Part shown: in pieces, positions 26,999 through 35,853 of the stretch
How the letters are laid out: each line of letters begins with the position of its first letter
Position numbering within the stretch: position 1 is the stretch's first letter
Source of the DNA: an uncultured Pseudomonadota bacterium
Lineage (GTDB): Bacteria > Pseudomonadota > Alphaproteobacteria > RF32 > CAG-239
DNA: 64,000 bases
Direction: 5' to 3'
NCBI GenBank assembly: GCA_949295995.1
Contig: CASFNK010000033.1
Location: 1 to 64,000, forward strand
Notes under the pieces: generated by a model
Told to the model about the DNA's origin: nothing
What the model saw: only the letters and a program-made list of their open reading frames with translations
Database searches by the model: none
Position numbers and translations under genes: made by a program

Positions 26999-27964
26999 TT
27001 AGCGTTCCAAATTCCAAGTTGTCTGAATAATATCATCAATATTGGTATATTTAGGCTCCCAGCCCAAGAGCTCACGGGCTTTATCTGAGGAGGCAATCAA
27101 CACCGCGGGGTCTCCGGGGCGGCGGTCCGCATATTTCACATTTATTTTCGTACCAATCACACGTTCAGCCGCCTCAATCATCTCTTTGACAGAGGTTCCC
27201 TCACCCGTACCAAGATTAAGCACGGCTGAAGGCATTCCTGCAATTAATTTTTCAATTGCCAAAACATGTGCCGTTGCCAAATCGCTGACATGAATATAAT
27301 CTCTGATGCAAGTACCGTCTCGAGTATCATAATCGCTACCAAATACCGACATTTCGGCTCTCACGCCGGTTGCTGTTTCCATGATAATCGGTAACAAATT
27401 CTGCGGATTTTTTTCTTTTCCTTTAATATCGCCATCCGCATCATAGCCAACGGCATTAAAATAACGCAAGGCAACGTACTTAATTCCTTTCAAGGTATCA
27501 TACCAATCCATAAATTTTTCAATTTCCAACTTGGTAAAACCATAATAGTTAATCGGCTTTACTGGGTGTTTTTCATCTACTGGCAAATATTCTGGCATTC
27601 CATAAACCGCAGCCGAAGAAGAAAAAACAATATTTTTGACATTATTATCGGCCATTGTCATTAAAATATTGAGCGACCCTTGAATATTATTGAGAGAATA
27701 TTTATTTGGATTTTCCATAGATTCACCAACGGCTTTTTTGGCAGCCAAATGCACCACGGCATCAAACCCTTGGCTCATCACTTCGCTCAATCTGGTATAA
27801 TCCAAAATATCGCCTTCCTCAAAATCAGCCATATCAAACAAATTAATCTTTTGTCCGGTAGAAAGGTTGTCAAACACACAAACTCTATGACCGCTTTGCA
27901 GCAAGGCTTTCACCACATGACTTCCGATATATCCGGCACCACCGATAACTAATACTCTAGCCAT
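26999..27964 (-). CDS. galE: UDP-glucose 4-epimerase
   Basis: 321 residues of the extended SDR fold. VIGGAGYIGSHVVKALL is the NAD loop. SSSAAVYG (about 114) and YGFTKLEIE with Tyr-x3-Lys (about 140) are the catalytic residues. ALRYFNAVGYDADG and RDYIHVSDLATAH are GalE signatures. It interconverts UDP-glucose and UDP-galactose (or the N-acetyl forms). It follows ugd by 3 bases; AGAGAGGATAAATT precedes the ATG. Confidence 0.92.
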   Translation of the reverse strand: MARVLVIGGAGYIGSHVVKALLQSGHRVCVFDNLSTGQKINLFDMADFEEGDILDYTRLSEVMSQGFDAVVHLAAKKAVGESMENPNKYSLNNIQGSLNILMTMADNNVKNIVFSSSAAVYGMPEYLPVDEKHPVKPINYYGFTKLEIEKFMDWYDTLKGIKYVALRYFNAVGYDADGDIKGKEKNPQNLLPIIMETATGVRAEMSVFGSDYDTRDGTCIRDYIHVSDLATAHVLAIEKLIAGMPSAVLNLGTGEGTSVKEMIEAAERVIGTKINVKYADRRPGDPAVLIASSDKARELLGWEPKYTNIDDIIQTTWNLER

Positions 27965-27967
27965 AAT

Positions 27968-29272
27968 TTATCCTCTCTTTCCAATACAAGAATAAGTAAA
28001 GCCCAAATTTTGTACTTTTTGAGCATCCAACATATTACGCAAATCCAAAATATTAGGAGATTTCATAATTTGCTTGAGTTGAACCAAATCAAGAGTGCGA
28101 AATTCTTCCCACTCGGTTAAAATAACGACCAGCTCTGCATTTTGGCAAGCATCTAAGGCCGAATTTGCATAGCTGACTTTATCTCCCAAAATTGCCTTAG
28201 CATTGCTCATTGCTTTTGGGTCAAACACGCATACATTAGAATTATGCTTCAAAATTTCTTGCAAAATCTGCATAGCCGGAGATTCTCTGCAATCATCGGT
28301 TCCGCCCTTAAAAGCCAATCCCAAGACGGCAATTTTTGCTTTAGGATTATGGTTGACCATCTCAATCGCACGCAAACCCATTTTAGCCTTGCGCAAATCA
28401 TTTTGTTCAATGGTTGTTTCGATTAAAGATAAATGCACACCATATTTTTTACCCATTTGCGCCATGGCATTTGTGTCTTTGGGGAAACAAGAACCGCCAT
28501 ACCCGGGCCCCGGATTTAAGAACTTTGCACCGATTCGGCTATCCAATCCCATACCTTGCGCCACTTCTTTGACATCGGCACCGGCTTTTTCGCAAAAGTC
28601 CGCCATTTCATTAATATAATGAATTTTCATTGCCAAGAAAGCATTGGAGGCATATTTAATAGCTTCCGATGACTTGCGGTTAACCAGTAAAAACTTGGTC
28701 TTACCTTCAAAAGGTTTGTAGAGTTCAAGCAAGATATCACGTGCTTTTTGCGAATTTGCCCCGATAACGATTCTATCGGGATTAAAGAAGTCATGGATAG
28801 CAAAACCTTCACGCAAGAACTCAGGCAAAGAAACCACATCAAAATCAGCACTAGGATTTGTTTTGCGAATAAGCTCTTCCACATCATCACCGGTTCCGAC
28901 CGGAACGGTTGACTTCGTTGCCACCACGGTATAGCCATCCAAATACTGAGCCAACTCGGTTGCCGCAGCATGAATATACTTCATATCTGCTTCTTTGGTA
29001 ACGGGATGAGGCGGTGTTCCGACAGCAATCAACACCACATCGGCACCCTTAATTCCTTCGGCCATAGAAGTCGTAAATTGCAAACGACCTGATGCCACAT
29101 TTTTTTGAAATAAGTCTTCCATTCCGTCTTCATAAATGGTAACTTTTCCAGACTTCAACGAATTAATTTTTTCTTCAATTTTATCAATACAAACCACATT
29201 ATTTCCGAGTTCAGCCAAACCGACGCCTGTTGGCAAGCCGACATAACCCGTACCGATAATTGCAACTTTCAT
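27968..29272 (-). CDS. ugd: UDP-glucose 6-dehydrogenase
   Basis: 434 residues. The N-terminal NAD fold has IGTGYVGLPTGVGLAELG, TKSTVPVGTGD and PEFLREGFAIHDFFNPDRIV. The central GPGYGGSCFPKDTNA contains the catalytic Cys. The C-terminal fold has VLGLAFKGGTDDCRESPA. It oxidises UDP-glucose to UDP-glucuronate for surface glycans. The second of two adjacent ATGs was chosen because its distance from AAGGA is better. First gene of ugd-galE. Confidence 0.94.
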   Translation of the reverse strand: MKVAIIGTGYVGLPTGVGLAELGNNVVCIDKIEEKINSLKSGKVTIYEDGMEDLFQKNVASGRLQFTTSMAEGIKGADVVLIAVGTPPHPVTKEADMKYIHAAATELAQYLDGYTVVATKSTVPVGTGDDVEELIRKTNPSADFDVVSLPEFLREGFAIHDFFNPDRIVIGANSQKARDILLELYKPFEGKTKFLLVNRKSSEAIKYASNAFLAMKIHYINEMADFCEKAGADVKEVAQGMGLDSRIGAKFLNPGPGYGGSCFPKDTNAMAQMGKKYGVHLSLIETTIEQNDLRKAKMGLRAIEMVNHNPKAKIAVLGLAFKGGTDDCRESPAMQILQEILKHNSNVCVFDPKAMSNAKAILGDKVSYANSALDACQNAELVVILTEWEEFRTLDLVQLKQIMKSPNILDLRNMLDAQKVQNLGFTYSCIGKRG

Positions 29273-29356
29273 CATTAGTCCTTAGTATTATTAGTAATTA
29301 CTCAGATAATAACAAAATCTCTTCTAAACACAACCGTGAAATCAGACTTTCCACCA

Positions 29357-30949
29357 CTAAGACAATATCCCCATTGCCACTCTTAAACCATCCACGGCCG
29401 AAGAGACAATTCCTCCGGCATATCCGGCACCTTCCCCGCAAGGATAAACCCCAATAATATTGGATTGTAAATCTTCCCCTCGGATAATGCGAATTGGCGA
29501 TGACGAACGGGTCTCGATAGCAGTCAACACCGCATCGGGATGGGCAAAACCGCGCAATCTTTTGTTCATCTCGGCAATTGCCAAGCGCAAAGTCTCGGCA
29601 ACATAATCAGGAAACAATTCACTCAAATCACACCATTTTACCCCAGGCGTATAAGACGGTTTCACGCTTTTTGCTCCCACGGAGGGACGATGAGCCAGAA
29701 AATCACCCACCAACTGTGCCGGTGCAAAATAGTTTTTGCCACCCATTTCAAATGCTTTTTCTTCCAAAGCTCTTTGCCAATACATTCCTTGCAAAGGATG
29801 CTCTCCGCCAAAATCTTGCGGATTAACGCCTACCAACAAAGCAGCATTTGCATTAATATTATTGCGGGCAAATTCACTCATTCCGTTTGTAACCACGCGA
29901 GATGTTTCGGACGCCGCCGCCACCACTTCGCCTCCCGGACACATACAAAAAGTATAGGCCGAACGCCCATTAGGCAAATGCACTGCCAATTTATAATCAG
30001 CGGCTCCAAGCTCCGGACGACCGGCATAACGCCCATATTGCGTTTCATCAATCATACTTTGCAAATGCTCAATTCTGGCACCGATAGAAAACGGTTTTTG
30101 CTCAATTTTGATACCTGAGTTATAGAGCATTTCAAAAGTATCGCGCGCACTATGCCCCAGTGCCAAAATTAGTTTATCTGTTTGAATTTGATATAGGCTT
30201 CCGTCTGCTTTTTGAATTTGCACGGCACAAAGTTGGTTATTTTTTACTTCTAATCCGACCAACTTTTCCTCAAAACGATATTCTCCGCCCAAAGAGGTAA
30301 TTTTTTTGCGAATATTTTGTACGACATGAACCAGATTATCGGTACCGATATGAGGCTTTGCCAAAAATAAAATTTCTTGCGGGGCTCCGGCATCAACAAA
30401 TTCCTGCAAAACTTTTGCACTCAAAGCATCTTTTTTAATACCGGTCATGAGCTTACCATCCGAAAATGTTCCGGCACCGCCCTCCCCGAATTGCACATTA
30501 GAGCTCGGGTTTAATATTCCTTTTTGCCAAAAGGTTTGCACGTCTTTTTGCCGCTCAGGCACAGGCTTTCCTTGCTCAATAATCAGCGGATTTTGTCCCC
30601 CCTCAGCCAAAGCAATTCCAGCAAACATACCTGCCGGCCCGCTGCCAACAATCACCGGACGCAGTTTTGAGCGTATTTTAGGCTCAATCACCAACATAGG
30701 CTTAGATTTAATCAGCTCCACATCTTTCCACACCAAAATCCCGGAGATATAATCTTCATCGCCCCAAACTTCCATATCAATCGAATACACAAAATGTACA
30801 TTCGTTTTATTACGAGCATCGACGGATTTTTTAGCAATTTTAATTGCTTTAATATTTTCGATATCCAAGCCGGTTTTCATAGAAACGATTTCTTTCAAGC
30901 CTGCTAAATCGACACTTAAATCGGCTTGTATATTATTTACTCTAATCAT
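29357..30949 (-). CDS. FAD-dependent dehydrogenase-like protein (COG2509 type)
   Basis: 530 residues. About 90 residues of N-terminal domain are followed by a dinucleotide-binding motif VGSGPAGMFAGIALAEGG (about 101), FGEGGAGTFSDGKLMTG (about 158), LALGHSARDTFEML and an end CGEGAGYAGGIVSSAVDGLRVA. This architecture is that of conserved 'uncharacterised FAD-dependent dehydrogenases'. The substrate is unknown. The ribosome site is weak. Confidence 0.82.
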   Translation of the reverse strand: MIRVNNIQADLSVDLAGLKEIVSMKTGLDIENIKAIKIAKKSVDARNKTNVHFVYSIDMEVWGDEDYISGILVWKDVELIKSKPMLVIEPKIRSKLRPVIVGSGPAGMFAGIALAEGGQNPLIIEQGKPVPERQKDVQTFWQKGILNPSSNVQFGEGGAGTFSDGKLMTGIKKDALSAKVLQEFVDAGAPQEILFLAKPHIGTDNLVHVVQNIRKKITSLGGEYRFEEKLVGLEVKNNQLCAVQIQKADGSLYQIQTDKLILALGHSARDTFEMLYNSGIKIEQKPFSIGARIEHLQSMIDETQYGRYAGRPELGAADYKLAVHLPNGRSAYTFCMCPGGEVVAAASETSRVVTNGMSEFARNNINANAALLVGVNPQDFGGEHPLQGMYWQRALEEKAFEMGGKNYFAPAQLVGDFLAHRPSVGAKSVKPSYTPGVKWCDLSELFPDYVAETLRLAIAEMNKRLRGFAHPDAVLTAIETRSSSPIRIIRGEDLQSNIIGVYPCGEGAGYAGGIVSSAVDGLRVAMGILS

Positions 30950-31007
30950 TGTATAAGTTATATTTTCCTTGCCAAAATAAATATTTACCTATAACATTCT
31001 ACACGTT

Positions 31008-31319
31008 ATGAGAAAGTTAGTCAGCATATTTATTACCGTTGCGTTATTAATATCTGCTTTTGATATTATAGACGTGAACGATATAACACTCAATGGTAAA
31101 GAAATTTTTACCACAGACAATGCATGTGCCGACCACGATGAGGACGACTTAAGCAACACGGAATTTCATATTTCAATTTCGCCACAAATCATTTATAACT
31201 TGCCGGCGCCGATAACTTTTTATCCTAAAATCTCAGACAAAGAAAAACACTTTTTCCCACAAGATATTCTGAATTTACCCAAACTTACAGTAAGCCTCTA
31301 TCGCCCCCCGATTGCCTAA
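31008..31319 (+). CDS. Short exported or membrane-anchored protein of unknown function
   Basis: 103 residues. The N-terminus MRKLVSIFITVALLISAF is a good signal or anchor segment. The rest has an acidic patch (DHDEDDLSN) and no recognised motif. No good ribosome site. It precedes the gene at 31366 by 46 bases on the same strand. Could be a spurious frame, but the signal-like start and codon pattern suggest a real small gene. Confidence 0.4.
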   Translation: MRKLVSIFITVALLISAFDIIDVNDITLNGKEIFTTDNACADHDEDDLSNTEFHISISPQIIYNLPAPITFYPKISDKEKHFFPQDILNLPKLTVSLYRPPIA

Positions 31320-31365
31320 ACGATATTTTTTTTGCACATCGTTAACACAATTAAAGAGGAAATTT

Positions 31366-32034
31366 ATGGCAAATAACATTAATGTATTTGTTCTTTGGGC
31401 GAACGGTCGGCATAAGGAAGCCGAAATTCTATCCGCCATCAGAGAACATTTTGAAATTCTGCAAACTTATGAAATTTTTTGGAATTCAAAATATTTCACC
31501 CAAAATCTCAGCCGCTTTTACGGCAAAAAACTCCCCAATGCTTTTCGCAAGAAAAAGCTCTGCGGCACGGGCAGTTTTTTGGTAATTTGCGTCAACGACC
31601 CCAATCCGCAAATTCAAAACCAGAAAAATCTAAATTTGACTTCCGCCAAACACCGTTGCCGTCAAATTTTAGGTGGAAATTATCTCCATGCCAGCGACTA
31701 TAAAACCGAAGCCGAAGAAAACCTTCTGTTGCTGACGGGATTATCGCCGTCAGAACTGCCGCAAACACCGCATTCCCAAGCACTGCAACCGATTGTTTTG
31801 CATCAAGACTTAATCGGCACCCCCGCTTGGGAAAGTGAGACGCAATTATTGAACTTTATTGCCAAAATACCGCAAATTAAATTCAGCGCACCCAATACCA
31901 TTGTAAGCCAAGACATCACACAAACCGCACGGCTGCTCAATGCCCGCAAAAAGCTCTTCTCGCTAAACCGTGAGCGTTACCTCATTAAGGTAAATCACAA
32001 GAACTGCGAATTTTTGCTCAAAGAAGCGGCTTAA
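31366..32034 (+). CDS. Conserved-looking protein of unknown function
   Basis: 222 residues from the ATG at 31366 (AGAGGAAATTT upstream). The first 75 residues look like a distinct domain: VFVLWANGRHKEAEILSAI, then FEILQTYEIFW, RFYGKKLP and KLCGTGSFLVICVND. I have an impression of similar N-terminal 'ALWANGRHKE...CGTGPF' sequences next to capsule or teichoic-acid genes in other bacteria, but cannot confirm it. No membrane helix. The stop overlaps the convergent membrane-protein gene by 4 bases. Confidence 0.65.
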   Translation: MANNINVFVLWANGRHKEAEILSAIREHFEILQTYEIFWNSKYFTQNLSRFYGKKLPNAFRKKKLCGTGSFLVICVNDPNPQIQNQKNLNLTSAKHRCRQILGGNYLHASDYKTEAEENLLLLTGLSPSELPQTPHSQALQPIVLHQDLIGTPAWESETQLLNFIAKIPQIKFSAPNTIVSQDITQTARLLNARKKLFSLNRERYLIKVNHKNCEFLLKEAA

Positions 32035-32354
32035 GCCTCATCATCGTCGGCCTCACTGTCTTTATCTGAGGCCGACAATATTTTCCATACGCCTTTGCGA
32101 TACATCCACAAATTGATAACCCCGAGCACCACGGATAACGAACCGAACAAATAGAGCAAATAATACCAGTTCAGCTCATTAGCCGACATCATCACATCTT
32201 GCCCGCTGACACGAATAAAAGCGATTGCCACCGCCGTAATCAAAAAAGCCACAATAAAAGCCAAAGTCCAAATTTTGTTGACAATCACCTTTCGTACCGT
32301 AAAAGCCGTCAACAAATAAACCAAAATCAGCGCCAAAAACAAATAAACTTCCAT
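32031..32354 (-). CDS. Small three-helix membrane protein
   Basis: 107 residues from the ATG at 32354; AAGGAGTGAGAAA precedes it and lies inside the longer frame, so the shorter start is better. Hydrophobic segments at about 2-18, 25-45 and 60-82 and an acidic tail (DKDSEADDDEA). No family recognised. Confidence 0.6.
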   Translation of the reverse strand: MEVYLFLALILVYLLTAFTVRKVIVNKIWTLAFIVAFLITAVAIAFIRVSGQDVMMSANELNWYYLLYLFGSLSVVLGVINLWMYRKGVWKILSASDKDSEADDDEA

Positions 32355-32424
32355 TTTCTCACTCCTTAAAAACATAATCTAAAAGCAAGATATAATCTCA
32401 GTCCGGCAAAAATCACCCTTAGCA

Positions 32425-32462
32425 ATAAAAAAAAGAGCTGCCCCATAAAGAGGCAACTCTTT
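32425..32462 (-). terminator. Terminator of the small membrane protein gene 32476-32742
   Basis: On the minus strand GAGTTGCC / GGCAGCTC with one G-U pair, then TTTTTTTTATTG. Confidence 0.8.
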
Positions 32463-32475
32463 CGTATTTAACCTA

Positions 32476-32742
32476 TCAGAAAAGATATTTGGCATCCTGA
32501 TAAGTTAAAAACAATCCTATGAGCGCGCCTATAATGGCTCCCCACCAAGCGGCAGAGAGATCATTCCAAGCGCAGTCAAAAAACATTCCAGCCACAAACC
32601 AGAAGACGAAACCGCCCCAGATTGCACCGCCGAAACTATTTTTGATCAATGCAACTAGGACACCTGCACCGGCACATGCAAGCATCCATACCATAATTAT
32701 TGCTATCGCAATAAAAATGGCTAAGAAAAAAATTTCCATCAT
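32476..32742 (-). CDS. Small hydrophobic membrane protein of unknown function
   Basis: 88 residues, mostly hydrophobic, with three likely membrane segments (4-24, 28-52, 62-80) rich in Gly, Ala and Trp. Three cysteines in total are not in a known motif. No clear ribosome site, but its own terminator follows. Probably real given the consistent hydrophobic pattern. Confidence 0.55.
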   Translation of the reverse strand: MMEIFFLAIFIAIAIIMVWMLACAGAGVLVALIKNSFGGAIWGGFVFWFVAGMFFDCAWNDLSAAWWGAIIGALIGLFLTYQDAKYLF

Positions 32743-33011
32743 ATTATTATTTTTTTTATTTTTTTTAATAATAAATGTGAAAATTTTGCTTTATCAATTC
32801 ATGGACTTTTCGGTAACTCAAAACAGAACTTAATCCGTCTCAAAAAACCTTACGCCCAATCAAAGCAAATCTTCACTCCCCCGCACAATATCAACAAAAT
32901 TATATAATTCATATCTATACTATACCACAAATCAGGGCTGATAACAACCCTTTTAAGCAGTCAGAACGCTTTTTTGTCCATTTTTTGATGATTTTATTTT
33001 ATGGGAAACAA
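32743..33011. other. Intergenic AT-rich stretch, no gene seen
   Basis: About 270 bases of AT-rich DNA between the small membrane protein and the structured elements. A short hairpin AAGCAGTCAGAACGCTT is visible near 32955-32971, before a T-run. No ORF with a ribosome site, no RNA family recognised. Confidence 0.5.
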
Positions 33012-33097
33012 TCATATAATAAGAATTAAAGACAAAGTACCAAGCATAGTAAACCTATGTGAGGACACTTTTGACCAGCAAATTCTGTATTAAATGA
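33012..33097. repeat. Palindromic element, partial copy A
   Basis: Imperfect hairpin: TAATA-AGAATT (33017-33027) pairs with AATTCT-G-TATTA (33081-33092), then CAAAGT with ACTTTTG (33033-33038, 33067-33073, one bulged T), then CATAG with CTATG (33045-33049, 33055-33059). The same architecture, with the same bulges but different bases in all three helices, forms the inner half of the element at 54200-54321. The bases CCTAyGTGAGGA and CTGTATTA are conserved. Confidence 0.65.
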
Positions 33098-33107
33098 CCT
33101 TTAAATT

Positions 33108-33337
33108 AAAAAGCTGTTATATGAGAAAAATAGAGTAATTTCTAACAGTGATAAAAATTTTAGCAAACGCTAAGTAAAAATGCCTTTAATGTGGCATTTT
33201 TATCTGCAAGGTCTTTGGAACATCTTGTTGAGCTAGGTGATAAAATCACCACAGCGAAACTAGATGCCTAAGAAATTAGTACGTGAATTTTTATCATCTG
33301 TGTAAAATTGCTCTAGGTTTCCATAGAACAGCTTTTT
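33108..33337. repeat. Palindromic structured element C, at the slt stop codon
   Basis: The terminal stem AAAAAGCTGTT (33108-33118) pairs with AACAGCTTTTT (33327-33337). Next inward are TATG/CATA, GAAA/TTTC, TAGAG/CTCTA and an 11-bp helix TGATAAAAATT / AATTTTTATCA. Inside are hairpins TTAGC-GCTAA, TAAAAATGCC/GGCATTTTTA and GGTGAT/ATCACC. The outer part shares GTTATATGAGA...TCCATAGAAC with the element at 54200-54321. The inner part shares ordered blocks with 1895-1985. Its end falls within the stop codon of slt. Confidence 0.65.
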
Positions 33338-35081
33338 ACAGAGTGGGCCATTGTCCCGACGCCACCTCATCCATACTCTTGTGGACTTGACCAAAGCGCA
33401 GATTATATGCCCAGAAATTGGCCATTACCCGCTCCACATAAAGCCTGGTCTCCCGCGCCGGCAAAACCTCTATAAACAATAGGGGATCATTGTTATATTT
33501 AGCAGACTTCTGCCATTTGAATAAATTTCCGGGGCCGGCATTATAGGCCACCGCCAAATAAAAAAGATTATCTTGCACAAAAGGCTTGCCCATCAAATAG
33601 CTCAAATATTGCTGACCGATTTCCATATTATAATCCGCATCAAACAAAACCGAACTATCGCGCTTGAGTTTTCTGTCTTTGGTAACATGATAAGCGGTAT
33701 TAGGCATTAACTGCATTAAACCTTTTGCCCCTGCCCCACTTTTAGCTTCCGTATTAAACCCTGATTCTTGGCGAATAAGTGCTAACACCAAAGCACGGCT
33801 GACTTTCCAGCCACCATCTGGCAACCATGAAGGCACAGGATAAGCAATATTGTCATAAAAACGACTGTTTTCGTTGTCTTTAACCTCATTAGAAAGCCTA
33901 ATTGCCAAGGACGGCATATTATACTGCGCCGCCAAATAGAGCGTTGCTTCCTTCTGGCGCTCATTCATATTCTTATAAGCATAGCGCAGCTCGCTTTCCG
34001 CCAATTTTGGATTTTTCGCCATAATCAAAACAATAGCACGCTGAATTGCCGCAGAAGCTAAAAGGTCATCTACATAAGTGTTTTCATCAAAATTATTAAA
34101 ATAGGTTGTGCCCGCCCAGTTAAATTCCCACGGCTGGCGAAGTTGATAGTTGGCAAGCATACCGTAAAACGTGCGTTTATACTTTGAAGCGACTTTCAAC
34201 CACCGAGTCGCAACTTGCTTTTTATTCAAACGCGAATAAGAACGATAAGCCCAATAAGCACCGGCACCGACCAGCCACTCATCATTGTCTTTCTTAGCCC
34301 CGAGTTTTGAAAAATAAGCTGCAGCCTTATTATAATCATGTAACCGCCAAGCCGCCAAACCACCAATCCACAACGCCATGGCATCACTACTTCTGCGAAT
34401 AGGCTTGGCGGTATATTCCAAGGCTAATTTATTTTGATTATCCAACAAATAAACCGTAGCCAAAGTGGCACTCATGGCATCATGCTCTCGGTCAGGAATC
34501 CACATTCTCAAATTTTTATCTTGAAGAATTTTTTTTGCAGCCAAGGTTTTCCCTTTATTAATAGCTCTGCGAAAAGCCTCAACTTTTTGACGCACATATT
34601 TGCGTTTGTTATCGGGCAAATGCTCATAGCGATTATTATACCAACTGTAAGGAGAAATAAGCGGTTTAGGAATTAAATCTTCAATTTCAGTCAGTTTATC
34701 TTGCGCTTTTTTGGATTTAGATTTTGCCAAACGCAAAATTCTGGGAGCCTGCGGATGATCATAATAAAGTCTGAGCCAATTTTTTAATTCTTCATAGCTT
34801 GATTTATAGGTTTTGGAAAGATACTTCTGCGCCAGCACATGCCCCATCAACAGTTGATTATGAATATCCTCAACATAATCATCAGCCGTATCAAAATCTT
34901 CTTTTTCAATGGCTCTGAAAACTTTCTTATAGTTCGTAACGTCTTTTTTGCTAACCACCAAATTGCTCATAATCTGTTGCAAAGCACTTTGGTCAATAAC
35001 ATTTTGCGTAGCCCAAGCCTGCTGAGCCTGAACACCACAAAACAAAACCACTCCGCAAAAGAGCAACACTTTTTTCAGCAA
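33336..35081 (-). CDS. Soluble lytic murein transglycosylase (Slt-like)
   Basis: 581 residues from a TTG start that lies 6 bases after AAGGAG. A signal peptide (CGVQAQQAWA) is followed by a long alpha-helical superhelix (about 40-420). A C-terminal lysozyme-like domain holds ALIRQESGFNTEAKSGAGAKGLMQLMP (catalytic Glu in ESGF) and YLAVAYNAGPGNLFKW. It cleaves the glycan strands of peptidoglycan in the periplasm. The stop codon lies within the palindromic element C. Confidence 0.9.
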   Translation of the reverse strand: MLKKVLLFCGVVLFCGVQAQQAWATQNVIDQSALQQIMSNLVVSKKDVTNYKKVFRAIEKEDFDTADDYVEDIHNQLLMGHVLAQKYLSKTYKSSYEELKNWLRLYYDHPQAPRILRLAKSKSKKAQDKLTEIEDLIPKPLISPYSWYNNRYEHLPDNKRKYVRQKVEAFRRAINKGKTLAAKKILQDKNLRMWIPDREHDAMSATLATVYLLDNQNKLALEYTAKPIRRSSDAMALWIGGLAAWRLHDYNKAAAYFSKLGAKKDNDEWLVGAGAYWAYRSYSRLNKKQVATRWLKVASKYKRTFYGMLANYQLRQPWEFNWAGTTYFNNFDENTYVDDLLASAAIQRAIVLIMAKNPKLAESELRYAYKNMNERQKEATLYLAAQYNMPSLAIRLSNEVKDNENSRFYDNIAYPVPSWLPDGGWKVSRALVLALIRQESGFNTEAKSGAGAKGLMQLMPNTAYHVTKDRKLKRDSSVLFDADYNMEIGQQYLSYLMGKPFVQDNLFYLAVAYNAGPGNLFKWQKSAKYNNDPLLFIEVLPARETRLYVERVMANFWAYNLRFGQVHKSMDEVASGQWPTL

Positions 35082-35111
35082 CTGACGCTCCTTAAAATTA
35101 AGAATAAAAGA

Positions 35112-35834
35112 CTATTTTCTAAGCCAACGAACTTTAGCCGCACAATCCGTTTGAGACAATCCCTTTACCCTACACCGATTGACAACGATATTAGGGATTT
35201 TATCCATTGAGTAACATCCATCACCAATAAGCGTATAATCATGATGAACCATTTGATTAGGCGGAACATCAATAAAACTCAAGGTAGTTTCCATTTCAGG
35301 CCAACGAAGACGAACGCTTAAATTGGTTAACTTGCGATCAAGTGTGGTAATGATTTGGAAACGCACATTACAAGTAACCGTTCCGCTAAGCAGTTTATTA
35401 ACGCTAAAATCGCTATACAACAAGAAAATCAGAGGCTCATCTTCAGCTTTTTGCGCCCCGTTATAGGCAATCGGATAGATTGAAGTTGTACCTCTTTTAA
35501 CGCCATCAAGCGTAGGGCGCAATTTTCTAGGCATTGCTTTATAGATATAATCCTCAGGATTTTCAACATCAACTTTAGCAGGAGGCCCCTTAGGCTCATT
35601 TGTCTGAGGTTTGGCTTGAGAAACCGTTTTTTGCTCAGTTTCTTTTGTTTGATTATTTGAAGTCTGAGAAGTATTATTTTCCCACCAAGAACTTTTTTTA
35701 TCATTAGTTGTTCGCTTCCAAGTCGGCGTTTTAGTTTCCGCCTCATCTCCAAACATTTGCGCACGCACAGGAAACAACCATAAACATACGCCGATTAGCA
35801 ACATAATTCCTATTTTACATCTCAGATTTTTCAT
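35112..35834 (-). CDS. Exported four-Cys protein of unknown function
   Basis: 240 residues. Signal peptide (cleaved after PVRAQ), then a low-complexity Ser/Thr/Gln/Lys linker (about 30-95) and a C-terminal domain with four cysteines (VTC, GDGC, NRC, TDC). The layout (Cys, beta-rich stretch with LxxRLRW, then VPP and three late Cys) matches that of the next gene, so both probably share one fold. No known family recognised. Follows the gene at 35854 by 19 bases and precedes slt by 30. Confidence 0.65.
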   Translation of the reverse strand: MKNLRCKIGIMLLIGVCLWLFPVRAQMFGDEAETKTPTWKRTTNDKKSSWWENNTSQTSNNQTKETEQKTVSQAKPQTNEPKGPPAKVDVENPEDYIYKAMPRKLRPTLDGVKRGTTSIYPIAYNGAQKAEDEPLIFLLYSDFSVNKLLSGTVTCNVRFQIITTLDRKLTNLSVRLRWPEMETTLSFIDVPPNQMVHHDYTLIGDGCYSMDKIPNIVVNRCRVKGLSQTDCAAKVRWLRK

Positions 35835-35853
35835 ACATCAATTCCAAACAGAA

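Noticed and set aside
29540-30118. 192-residue plus-strand ORF
   Set aside because: Antisense to the FAD-dependent protein gene; composition follows that gene's shadow.
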